Source: Actinoplanes sp. L3-i22 (GTDB taxonomy: Bacteria > Actinomycetota > Actinomycetes > Mycobacteriales > Micromonosporaceae). From it: 64,000 nt of DNA. Numbering within the stretch: position 1 is the stretch's first letter; each line of letters opens with the position of its first letter. Position numbers and translations under genes: made by a program. Below are positions 1 through 7,417 of this stretch, one piece after another. The notes beneath the pieces are model-generated. The model ran no database searches, was not told where the DNA came from, and worked only from the letters and a program-made list of their open reading frames with translations. The stretch lies in assembly GCF_019704555.1 (NCBI RefSeq), contig NZ_AP024745.1, forward strand, positions 6,890,501 through 6,954,500, in the 5' to 3' direction.

Positions 1-465
1 GAAATTTCCCGCCACGCCGCGCCGGCCCACGGTGTAGAGCGAGTCGGTCACCGCGACGTCGTCGTTGATGGTGAGAATTTCCGTCCGGACGCCGTCCGCG
101 TCGGCCATCTCCTTGCCCATGTCGAACGCCATCCGGTCGCCCGTGTAGTTGTTGACCAGCAGCAGCACGCCCTTCGGTGAGGCCAGCAGCTTGGCCGTCT
201 CGTACACGTAGTCCATCGGCGGCGCCGCGAACACGTCGCCCGGGCAGGCCGCGTCGAGCAGCCCCTTCCCGACCACCATCACGTGCGCCGGCTCGTGCCC
301 GGACCCGGAGCCCTGCACGATCGAGACCTTGTCCTGGCGCGGCGCGTCGGCCCGCATGATCAGGTTGTAGGCGGGGACGTACCGGAGGGTGTCCGGGTTG
401 GCGAGCGCCAGGCCCTCCAGCATCTCCGGCACGAAGTTCTTCGGGTCGTTGACAAATTTCTTCAT
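1..465 (-). CDS. dhaK: Dihydroxyacetone kinase, DhaK substrate-binding subunit (5' part; cut by window start)
   Basis: The visible 155 residues are the N-terminal half of a DhaK subunit, which binds a small ketose such as dihydroxyacetone covalently through a histidine while DhaL supplies the ATP site. The substrate-binding stretch QGSGSGHEPAH places the first His at residue 57, and NNYTGD gives Asp110; these correspond to His56 and Asp109 of E. coli DhaK. The catalytic hemiaminal His lies beyond the window. The ATG overlaps the stop of dhaL by 4 bp, so it is the last visible gene of a translationally coupled operon with aldolase, HAD phosphatase and DhaL. The true substrate may be another ketose (erythrulose, apulose type) because this family is broad; DhaM or a PTS partner would lie outside if present. 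Confidence 0.93.
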   Translation of the reverse strand, partial: MKKFVNDPKNFVPEMLEGLALANPDTLRYVPAYNLIMRADAPRQDKVSIVQGSGSGHEPAHVMVVGKGLLDAACPGDVFAAPPMDYVYETAKLLASPKGVLLLVNNYTGDRMAFDMGKEMADADGVRTEILTINDDVAVTDSLYTVGRRGVAGNF

Positions 466-1067
466 GATGCGGCTCCCTGGGCATTCCACACTTCGCTGAT
501 GCGTTCGGCGATGACCGCCACCGCCATGGCCCCCGCGTCCACCGATCCCCGGCTGCGCTCCCCGGTGTAGGCCGCCCGGCCCCGCTTCGCCACCATCGAC
601 ACGGTCGCGTCCGCGGCGTCCCGGGCGGCCCGCGCCGCCTCGCCGACGTCGCCGGTCTTCTCCAGCGCGTCGATGAACGGGACCAGCGCGTCCAGCAGGG
701 TCTTGTCGCCGACGTCCGACTGGCCGCGGGCCTTGATCCCCTCGACGGACGCGCGCAACATGGCCACGACCCGCGCCCGGTCGAGGGGCTCGGCGGCCGC
801 CGCCCCGGCCCGCAGGAACGCCGTCCCCCAGATCGGGCCGGAGGTGCCGCCGATCCGCGAGGCGATCGTCATTCCGCAGCGTTTCAAGAAAATCCCGGCA
901 TCGGTACGGTCGATCTCCGCCCACCCGTCGAGCAGCTTCTCGAACCCGCGCGCCAGCGAATACCCGAAGTCACCGTCCCCCACGACGGAGTCGAGGTCCC
1001 CGAAGTACCGCTCGTTGGCAATCGCCGTCTCCGCAATGGTCCGGACCACAAGCTCGGTCCCGTTCAC
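462..1067 (-). CDS. dhaL: Dihydroxyacetone kinase, DhaL ATP-binding subunit
   Basis: This 201-residue protein has the length of a stand-alone DhaL. The nucleotide/Mg site is recognisable as DSVVGDGDFG (Asp26, Asp31, Asp33), followed by TSGPIWGTAFLRAG and the later GDKTLLDAL segment seen in DhaL proteins. It transfers phosphate to the ketose held by DhaK in the cytosol. The GTG start at 1067 is chosen because it overlaps the stop of the HAD gene (GTGA) and has an AAAGGGG stretch shortly upstream; a longer in-frame extension would run through the HAD gene. Its stop overlaps the dhaK start. Family assignment is firm; substrate is inferred only from the neighbours. Confidence 0.9.
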   Translation of the reverse strand: MNGTELVVRTIAETAIANERYFGDLDSVVGDGDFGYSLARGFEKLLDGWAEIDRTDAGIFLKRCGMTIASRIGGTSGPIWGTAFLRAGAAAAEPLDRARVVAMLRASVEGIKARGQSDVGDKTLLDALVPFIDALEKTGDVGEAARAARDAADATVSMVAKRGRAAYTGERSRGSVDAGAMAVAVIAERISEVWNAQGAAS

Positions 1068-1963
1068 GAAAAGCCCCTTTCCGGCAGGCAGGCCCGCAGG
1101 TCGTCGAGGGTGAGGAAGTCGCCGGGCTTGGCCGCGCCGCGGTTGGCGAGGATGTCGATCGGCGGCCGGTCCGGATCGCCCAGCTCGGACACGACCAGCG
1201 CCGCCTCGCCGAAGTCCTCGTCGCGGGTGTAGTCGTTGACCGTGACCACGCAGGTCAGCCCGGCTCCGATGGCTGCGAGCAGCCCGTTGCGCGAGTCCTC
1301 GATCACCAGGGTGGCGGCCGGGTCGAGCGCCAGGCTCCGCACGGTCAGCCGGTAGATCGCCGGATCCGGCTTCTTCGCCGGCACCACGTCCCCGGCGAAC
1401 ACCGGAATCCGCCCGGCGAGTTCCGCACCGACCGCATGCGCGAGCACCGCCCGAACCGAAACCTCCGCCGAGGTAGACGCCACCGCGACCGTCCATCCGG
1501 CCCCCACCGCTTCCCCGATGATCCGGGCGATGCCAGGGCGAGCCGGAATCCGCCCCGCCGACACCAGCTCCCGGAAGATCTCCGTCTTGGTCCGGTGCCA
1601 GGCCGCAATCGCCGCGGCACGAGCCCCCTCCATCCCGGCCGGCGCCACATTTCCACGCGGACCGCCCCCACCCATCGCCCGCGAAGGCCCACCAACCGTG
1701 TCGGCTTCGGGCTGTTCGAGTGTTCCGTCGGCCCGGATCGGCCCGAGCGTTCCGTCGGCCCGGATCGGCCCGAGCGTTCCGTCGGTGAAGAGGCTGGCCA
1801 GGCGTTCCTTGCCGCCGCCGATCCGCAGCCGGCGGCCGTACTCGGCCTCGGACCAGCGCACCGGCAATCCGTAGCGTTCGAAGGTCGCGTTGAACGCGGG
1901 CAGGTGTCCATCGCGCTCGGTGTCGGCGAGTACCCCGTCGCAGTCGAAGATCAGCGCGGTCAC
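1064..1963 (-). CDS. HAD-superfamily phosphatase (CbbY/phosphoglucomutase type) with a repeat insertion
   Basis: A 299-residue HAD hydrolase. Motif I is DCDGVLADTE (nucleophile Asp7, Asp9), motif II is VASTSAE (about 161-167), motif III is KKPDP (about 197-201), motif IV is VIEDSRNG (about 220-227). This is the CbbY-like subfamily with a helical cap, acting on small sugar phosphates. The cap is interrupted at residues 60-115 by a sequence containing TDGTLGPIRAD units encoded by a 27-bp tandem repeat; usual members lack it and are about 220-250 residues. GTG start overlaps the aldolase stop, stop overlaps dhaL. Probably removes or isomerises a phosphate in the same ketose pathway; the exact reaction cannot be read from sequence. 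Confidence 0.85.
   Translation of the reverse strand: MTALIFDCDGVLADTERDGHLPAFNATFERYGLPVRWSEAEYGRRLRIGGGKERLASLFTDGTLGPIRADGTLGPIRADGTLEQPEADTVGGPSRAMGGGGPRGNVAPAGMEGARAAAIAAWHRTKTEIFRELVSAGRIPARPGIARIIGEAVGAGWTVAVASTSAEVSVRAVLAHAVGAELAGRIPVFAGDVVPAKKPDPAIYRLTVRSLALDPAATLVIEDSRNGLLAAIGAGLTCVVTVNDYTRDEDFGEAALVVSELGDPDRPPIDILANRGAAKPGDFLTLDDLRACLPERGFS
1722..1785 (-). repeat. 27-bp in-frame tandem repeat inside the HAD gene
   Basis: Two full copies of a 27-bp unit (1722-1748, 1749-1775) followed by about 10 bp of a third. Because 27 is divisible by three the reading frame is kept and encodes repeated GTLGPIRAD. Confidence 0.9.
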
Positions 1964-2820
1964 CAGGCCCGCCCCGAACTCCGGAAGAGCCGGATGTGCC
2001 GCCGCGCCATCTCGATCACCGCGGCCCGCTGGTGCCGGAAGAGCGACGGCGGATCCCACCTGTCCGTCGCCGCCGCCTCCTGAAGGAAATCTCCACCGGA
2101 CCGCATGAAACTTTCCTTCAGCGCGGTGGAGATATTTACCTTCGCGCAGCCCCGCGCGATCAGATCGGTGAACTGCTCGTCGGAAAGTCCCGTCCCGCCG
2201 TGCAGCGCCATCGGCACTCCGGTGGCCGCGACGAGATCGCTGACCCGCTGCGCGTCCAGCTTCGGTGCCTGCTGGTACCGGCCGTGGGCGTTCCCGAGCG
2301 CCGGGGCGAAACAATCCACCCCGCTCCGCTCGATGAAGTTGACGGAAATCTCCAACGACTGCACCGCGGGCCGGTCGTCGGAGCCGACCCCGTCCTCGAC
2401 GCCCTGGATGCTCTCGATCTCGCCCTCGACGTGCGCGCCGAACTTCCGCGCCTCGGCCACCACCTCGGTGGTCTGGCGGAGATTTTCGTCGACGTCCAAC
2501 TCGTGCGCGTCGAACAGCACCGAGTTCCAACCGCCGGCGAGGCAGTCGGAAATTACCTTCCGGTCCGGACAGTGGTCGAGGTGCAGGGTCACCGGGACCG
2601 AGACGTCCGCGGCGAGCGCGGTGACGATGCCGAAGAGCTGGTCCCGTCCGTACATCTGAACGGTTTTGACCGAAGTCTGCAGGATGACGGGTGCGTGCTC
2701 CTCGACGGCGGCCGCGAGCACGGCCTCGATCGTCAGGTCGTTAACAATGTTGAACGCCCCGACCGCATATTTCTCCGCGAGGGCCCGGTCGAGCAGCTCT
2801 TTCATCGATACGACTGGCAC
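1960..2820 (-). CDS. Class II (zinc) ketose-bisphosphate aldolase
   Basis: A GatY/KbaY/FbaA-family aldolase of about 286 residues. It opens with the family pattern PVVSMKELLDRALAEKYAV, has the zinc-ligand segment HLDHCPD, the GEIESIQGVED segment, the HGRYQ region and the phosphate-binding HGGTGLSDEQF followed by KVNISTALK. It would cleave or condense a ketose bisphosphate with dihydroxyacetone phosphate. It is the first gene of the aldolase-HAD-dhaL-dhaK operon, so the cluster likely takes a ketose or its phosphate to triose phosphates. Start is uncertain: GTG at 2820 fits the family N terminus, but TTG at 2832 and ATG at 2805 are possible and no clear ribosome site decides. Confidence 0.87.
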   Translation of the reverse strand: MPVVSMKELLDRALAEKYAVGAFNIVNDLTIEAVLAAAVEEHAPVILQTSVKTVQMYGRDQLFGIVTALAADVSVPVTLHLDHCPDRKVISDCLAGGWNSVLFDAHELDVDENLRQTTEVVAEARKFGAHVEGEIESIQGVEDGVGSDDRPAVQSLEISVNFIERSGVDCFAPALGNAHGRYQQAPKLDAQRVSDLVAATGVPMALHGGTGLSDEQFTDLIARGCAKVNISTALKESFMRSGGDFLQEAAATDRWDPPSLFRHQRAAVIEMARRHIRLFRSSGRAW

Positions 2821-2939
2821 GCCCCCAGTCAAATCGCGTCAGCACCACCCGGGGTATGGGGGAATTCCCGTAACTTCGCCGCCGGCGACGGCAACACGGA
2901 GGCGGCGGCGCGGGTGGCGCGGCGCGGCGGCGGCGCCGG

Positions 2940-3095
2940 GCGTTACGGGGCGGGGCGGGGCGGGGCGGGGCGGCGCGGCGCGGGGCGGGGCGGGGCGGGG
3001 CGGGGCGGGGCGGGGCGGCGCGGGGCGGCGCGGGGCGGCGCGGCGCGGCGCGGCGCGGCGCGGCGCGGGGCGGCGCGGCGCGGGGCGGCGGCGGC
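2940..3095. repeat. GC-only low-complexity tract (GGGGC/GGCGC repeats)
   Basis: About 155 bp consisting almost only of G and C, made of 5-bp units ggggc and ggcgc in runs. It fills the gap between the aldolase operon start and the upstream GAF-LuxR gene. No gene is visible in 2833-3103. Confidence 0.9.
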
Positions 3096-3103
3096 GCGGG
3101 GTG

Positions 3104-3817
3104 TCAGCGTAGGTTGCGGGTGGGTGGGCCGAGCCAGCCGTTGTCGACCGCGGTCAGGACCGCCGCCGTGCGGTTTCGGGTGCCCGTCTTGCGGAGAATC
3201 GCGGACAGGTGCTTCTCCACCGTCTTCGGAGAGATGACCAGGCAGGCGGCTATCTCACGGTCCGTGCAGCCGTTGCGGAGCAGACCGAGCACCTCGTCCT
3301 CGCGAGGGGTGAACGGGGCGGTCGGCGCCTCCCTTGAGGACGGGCCCCGGCGGCGGGACTCGACGATCGCCGCGGCCGTCGACTGGGTGAAAGTTTCCAA
3401 CTGGTCGACGTCGAGGCCGGCGCTGACCGCGAAGACCACGCTGACCGCGATGACGTCGCCGCGCCACCAGATCGGGACCGCGACGACGCGGCCGCGGCGG
3501 GCCGGGTCGGCGCCGGAGAGGTGGCCCGAGCGCAGGCGGGCGTAGTCGGGGATCACCACCGGGCGGCGCCGCGAGAAGGCCCGGCCGGTGGCGCCCTCGT
3601 CGAGCGGGAAGGTGTGGCCGAGGCGGCAGGAAGTTCCATACTCCGCGGCCTTGAGGTAACTGCCGTGCCCGGCGTCGATCAGCGACACGCTGGCGGCCAT
3701 CGAGCCGGTCAGGCGGTGCGTGTGGCGGAGCAGGCGGCGCAGGACCGGGGTCAGTCGCAGGTCGCCGTAGACATCCGCGAGCGCCTGATCGAACCGGAAC
3801 CGCGCCCCGGTGGACAT
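3104..3817 (-). CDS. GAF-domain LuxR-family transcriptional regulator
   Basis: A 237-residue cytosolic regulator. Residues about 20-160 form a GAF-like sensor (SMAASVSLIDAG, LDEGATGRAFSRRRPVVIPDYARL, VVAVPIWWRGDVIAVSVVFA). After a short linker, FTPREDEVLGLLRNGCTDREIAACLVISPKTVEKHLSAILRKTG is a complete LuxR/FixJ helix-turn-helix at about 168-215. No receiver domain or phospho-acceptor Asp is seen, so it likely senses a small molecule or redox state. It lies upstream of the aldolase operon on the same strand and is divergent from the rgt-helR pair across a 186-bp gap that holds the rifamycin-associated element. It may regulate either side; nothing in the sequence decides. Confidence 0.88.
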   Translation of the reverse strand: MSTGARFRFDQALADVYGDLRLTPVLRRLLRHTHRLTGSMAASVSLIDAGHGSYLKAAEYGTSCRLGHTFPLDEGATGRAFSRRRPVVIPDYARLRSGHLSGADPARRGRVVAVPIWWRGDVIAVSVVFAVSAGLDVDQLETFTQSTAAAIVESRRRGPSSREAPTAPFTPREDEVLGLLRNGCTDREIAACLVISPKTVEKHLSAILRKTGTRNRTAAVLTAVDNGWLGPPTRNLR

Positions 3818-3915
3818 GGCTCGAACCTATGCCATCGGACACGCCCGTACCATCGAAGGTTTTTGATCTGGGGGTGGAAAGAGGGACAAGCCACCCCTTC
3901 CCATCTCTAATCTAT

Positions 3916-3954
3916 AGCAGCCCCCGGGGCTTGCGGCAAGCCCCGGGGGCTGCT
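3916..3954 (+). promoter_or_regulatory. Rifamycin-associated element (RAE), 39-bp perfect palindrome
   Basis: Perfect inverted repeat: 18-bp arms 3916-3933 and 3937-3954 around CGG. Its 19-bp core at 3926-3944 is GGGGCTTGCGGCAAGCCCC. As I recall it, this matches the 19-bp rifamycin-associated element reported upstream of rifamycin-inactivating genes and helR in actinomycetes. It sits 50 bp before the rgt start. A hairpin of this strength would also look like a terminator, but there is no gene ending here. Confidence 0.85.
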
Positions 3955-4003
3955 GCACAATCGCTCAGTCAACGCTGTGAGCTGCAAAAATGGGGGAACC
4001 AGA

Positions 4004-5173
4004 GTGCGTGTGGTGCTGTCTGCGTACGACTCTCGGGGCGGCGTCGAACCACTGATCGGCCTGGCGGTGCGGTTGCGGGGGCTCGGCGCGGAGGTGGTGG
4101 TCTGCGCGCCGCCGGACGATCCGGAGCGCTTCGCCGCCGCCGGGGTGACGCTCGTGCCGGTCGGGCGTTCGCCCAAGGCGCTGATGGCCGCCGGGGTGCC
4201 GGTGACGCCGGTCAGCGTTCCGCAGCGGGCGGCCGCGCTGATCGCCGAGCAGTTCGACCGGCTGCCGGCCGTTCTCCAGGGTGCGGACGTGCTGCTCGCG
4301 GCCGGTCTGCTGCCGTCGGTCGCCGGGGCGCGGTCGGTCGCGGAGAAGTTCGGGGTTCCGTACGTGTACGCCGCGTTCCAGCCCAACTCGCTGCCGTCGC
4401 CGCACCACCGGCCGATCGCGCGGCCCGGGCATCCGCTGGATCCGGCGATCACCGACAACCGGATCCTGTGGGAGCGGGACGCCGACGCCGCGAACGAGCT
4501 GTTCCGCGACGTGCTCAACGCCGAGCGGGCCCGGCACGGGCTCGCCGAGGTCAAGGACGTCCGCGACCACGCCTTCACCGACCTGCCGTGGCTGGCCACC
4601 GACTCGCTGCTCGGCCCGTGGCTCGACGAGGACTCCGAGGTGGTGCAGACCGGCACCTGGATCCTGCCGGACGAGGGCGAGCTGCCCGGCGAGGTCGAGG
4701 AATTCCTCGACGAGGGCGAGCCTCCGGTGTACGTCGGTTTCGGCAGCATGCCGGTCGGCGACGCGGGCCGGGACGCGGCCGGGGCGGTTCGCGCCCTGGG
4801 CCACCGGGTGATCCTCGCCCGCGGCTGGGCCGGCGCGGACGCCGAGGACTGCCTGGTGGTCGGCGAGGTCAGTCATCCCGCCCTGTTCAAGCGGGTCGCC
4901 GCGGTCGTCCACCACGGCGGCTCCGGCACCACGCATACGGCGGCCCGGGCCGGCGCGCCGCAGGTGATCGTCCCGCTCAGCGGCGACCAGCCGTACTGGG
5001 CGGAGCGGGTGACCGCGCTGGGCATCGGGGCGTCCCGGGACTCGGTCGCGGAGGCGCTGAAGATCGTCCTGGCCCCGGAGACCGCCGCGCACGCCGCCGC
5101 CGTGGCCGCCGCGATGTACCCGGACGGTGCGGCCGTCGCCGCCGAGATGCTGATCGAGGAGTACCGCCGGTGA
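4004..5173 (+). CDS. rgt: Rifamycin glycosyltransferase-type GT1 enzyme (Rgt)
   Basis: A 389-residue GT-B fold glycosyltransferase of family GT1 (MGT/erythromycin type). The N terminus MRVVLSAYDSRGGVEPLIG is the acceptor-domain start; PPVYVGFGSMPVGD starts the donor domain and HHGGSGTTHTAARAGAPQ with GDQPYWAERV is the nucleotide-sugar signature. Macrolide-type GT1 enzymes look alike, so sequence class alone would not give the substrate. The palindrome just upstream and the overlapping helR downstream point to glucosylation of rifamycins with UDP-glucose on the ansa bridge. GTG at 4004 is preferred because gggggaa lies 7 bp before it; an upstream GTG at 3977 is less likely. Stop overlaps helR by 4 bp. 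Confidence 0.88.
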   Translation: MRVVLSAYDSRGGVEPLIGLAVRLRGLGAEVVVCAPPDDPERFAAAGVTLVPVGRSPKALMAAGVPVTPVSVPQRAAALIAEQFDRLPAVLQGADVLLAAGLLPSVAGARSVAEKFGVPYVYAAFQPNSLPSPHHRPIARPGHPLDPAITDNRILWERDADAANELFRDVLNAERARHGLAEVKDVRDHAFTDLPWLATDSLLGPWLDEDSEVVQTGTWILPDEGELPGEVEEFLDEGEPPVYVGFGSMPVGDAGRDAAGAVRALGHRVILARGWAGADAEDCLVVGEVSHPALFKRVAAVVHHGGSGTTHTAARAGAPQVIVPLSGDQPYWAERVTALGIGASRDSVAEALKIVLAPETAAHAAAVAAAMYPDGAAVAAEMLIEEYRR

Positions 5174-7278
5174 CCGTCTTCGACCTGCGCAACCACCCCG
5201 CCAAGGACGACGCCGCGCTGATCGGCGCGGACGAGAAGCACTTCGTCGCGATGGCGGAGAGCCTCGCCCGGTCCATCGCCGACCTGGAACAGCGCCTGGA
5301 GATCGAGCGGAAGGCCCCGGCCGGCAAGGGCCGCCAGGCCGTCGACCGGGACGACGCCGTGCACCGGATCACCGCCCGGCTGCGGACCCTGCGCCGGTTC
5401 AGCCTGGACCTGTGCCTGGGCCGGATGGTCCACGAGTCCGGCGAGACGGTCTACATCGGGCGGCTCGGGCTGACCGACGGCGAGGGCGGCCGGCTGCTGG
5501 TCGACTGGCGGTCGCCGGCCGCCGAGCCGTTCTTCGGCGCCACCCACGCCAACCCGGACGGCCTGGTCAGCCGGCGGCGCTACCGGTGGCTCGAGGGCCG
5601 GATCATCGACTACTGGGACGAGGTCTTCTCGGCCGACGGCCTCGCGGCGGCGGAGGGCCTGGCCGGGCGGGCCGCGCTCGACGACCAGTCGGCGTTCATC
5701 GCCAGCCTGGGCGCGAGCCGGTCGCCGCGGATGCGGGACGTGCTCGGGACGATCCAGGCCGACCAGGACGCGATCATCCGGGCCGGCTCCCGGGGCGCCC
5801 TGGTGGTGGACGGCGGGCCGGGCACCGGGAAGACCGTGGTGGCGCTGCACCGGACCGCGTACCTGCTCTACTCCGACCCGCGGCTCGGGGCCCGCCGGGG
5901 CGGGGTGCTGTTCGTCGGCCCGCACGAGCCGTACCTCGCGTACGTCTCGGATGTGCTGCCCAGCCTCGGCGAGGAGGACGTGCAGACCTGCACGCTGCGG
6001 GACCTGCTCACCGAGGGCGCCGCCGCGCTGCCGGAGACGGATCCGGAGGTGGTCCGGCTGAAGTCGTCGGCCCGGCTGGTGCGGGCGATGGCCGCGGCGG
6101 TGAGGTTCTACGAGGAGCCGCCGGCGAAGACAATTACCGTCGAGACCCGGGACGGCGAGGTCCGCGTCACCGCGCGGGACTGGGCCACCGCGTTCGAGGC
6201 CGCCGACGGGATCCCGCACAACGAGGCGCGCGAGGACATCTGGGCCGAGCTGCTGGCGATCCTCGACCAGCCGGCCGGCCGGGAGCTGCGCACCGCGCTG
6301 CACCGGGCCTGGCCGATCCTGGACGCCGCCGACCTGGTGGCCGACCTGTGGTCGGTGCCGGCCTACCTGCGCAAGGTCGCGCCCTGGCTGAGCGTCGACG
6401 AGATCCGCACGCTGCAGCGGGCCGATCCGCGGGCGTGGACGGTGGCCGATCTGCCGCTGCTCGACGCGGTCCGGCAGCGGCTGGGCGACGCCGAGGTGTC
6501 GGCGCTCGAGCGCAAGCAGGCGGCGGCGACCGCGACCGCCCGCAAGGACATGGACCGGGTGGTCGAGGACCTGATCGCGTCCAGCGAGTACGACGACGGC
6601 GAGGGCCTGATGACCATGCTCCGCCAGCAGGACCTGCGGGAGGTGCTGGACGCCGGCAGCGCGCTGCCGAAGGCGGATCCGGACCTGCTCGCCGGGCCGT
6701 TCGCGCACATCGTCGTCGACGAGGCGCAGGAACTTTCCGACGCCGACTGGCAGATGCTGCTGTCCCGGTGCCCGTCGAAAAGTTTCACCGTGGTCGGCGA
6801 CCGGGCGCAGGCCCGGCACGGTTTCACCGAGTCGTGGGCGGAGCGGCTGGGCCGGGTCGGCCTGGACCGGATCGGCATCTCCTCGCTGACGATCAACTAC
6901 CGGACGCCGGCCGAGGTGATGGCCGAGGCCGAGCCGGTGATCCGGGCGGTGCTGCCGGACGCGAACGTGCCCACGTCGATCCGGACCAGCGGCCTCCCGG
7001 TCCGGCACGGCGGCACCGCGGACCTCGACCCGATCCTCGACGAATGGCTCGGCACGAATCCGGAGGGCATCGCCTGCGTCATCGGCGATCCCACCGTCGG
7101 CGAGCGGGACCGGATCCGGTCGCTGACCCCGACCCTCGCCAAGGGCCTGGAGTTCGACCTGGTGATCCTGGTCGACCCGGATCGCTTCGGCGAGGGCATC
7201 GAGGGCGCGGTCGACCGCTACGTCGCCATGACCCGCGCGACGCAGCAGTTGGTCATCCTGACCAGCGAAGGAAACTAA
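5170..7278 (+). CDS. helR: RNA polymerase recycling motor ATPase HelR (HelD family, rifamycin resistance)
   Basis: A 702-residue superfamily 1 helicase-like ATPase. It starts with a charged, helical segment (residues about 15-85) expected to enter the RNA polymerase secondary channel. GGPGTGKT (215-222) is Walker A, VVDEAQELSDADW (about 514) is Walker B, and the C terminus has INYRTPAEVM, TPTLAKGLEFDLVILVDP and RYVAMTRATQQLVIL. HelD/HelR proteins bind core polymerase; HelR of actinomycetes displaces rifampicin from it. Assignment to HelR rather than generic HelD rests on coupling to rgt (GTGA overlap) and the palindrome upstream. A 17-bp tandem repeat begins in its last codons. Confidence 0.9.
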   Translation: MTVFDLRNHPAKDDAALIGADEKHFVAMAESLARSIADLEQRLEIERKAPAGKGRQAVDRDDAVHRITARLRTLRRFSLDLCLGRMVHESGETVYIGRLGLTDGEGGRLLVDWRSPAAEPFFGATHANPDGLVSRRRYRWLEGRIIDYWDEVFSADGLAAAEGLAGRAALDDQSAFIASLGASRSPRMRDVLGTIQADQDAIIRAGSRGALVVDGGPGTGKTVVALHRTAYLLYSDPRLGARRGGVLFVGPHEPYLAYVSDVLPSLGEEDVQTCTLRDLLTEGAAALPETDPEVVRLKSSARLVRAMAAAVRFYEEPPAKTITVETRDGEVRVTARDWATAFEAADGIPHNEAREDIWAELLAILDQPAGRELRTALHRAWPILDAADLVADLWSVPAYLRKVAPWLSVDEIRTLQRADPRAWTVADLPLLDAVRQRLGDAEVSALERKQAAATATARKDMDRVVEDLIASSEYDDGEGLMTMLRQQDLREVLDAGSALPKADPDLLAGPFAHIVVDEAQELSDADWQMLLSRCPSKSFTVVGDRAQARHGFTESWAERLGRVGLDRIGISSLTINYRTPAEVMAEAEPVIRAVLPDANVPTSIRTSGLPVRHGGTADLDPILDEWLGTNPEGIACVIGDPTVGERDRIRSLTPTLAKGLEFDLVILVDPDRFGEGIEGAVDRYVAMTRATQQLVILTSEGN

Positions 7279-7405
7279 CCAACGCAGGAAATCAACCAGC
7301 GCAGGAAACCAACCAGCGCAGGAAACCAACCAGCGCAGGAAACCAACCAGCGCAGGAAACCAACCAGCGCAGAGCGCCAACCGACGCAAGAAACAAACCC
7401 ACAGC
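7270..7405. repeat. 17-bp tandem repeat array downstream of helR
   Basis: About eight units of 17 bp based on ggaaaccaaccagcgca; copies at 7304-7371 are identical, outer copies are degenerate. It begins inside the last codons of helR and fills the gap to the convergent MFS gene. Confidence 0.92.
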
Positions 7406-7417
7406 GGCGGCCGCTGA

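Noticed and set aside
3916..3954. Rho-independent terminator
   Set aside because: No gene ends here, both neighbours start outward, no T tract follows, and the core matches the known rifamycin-associated element.
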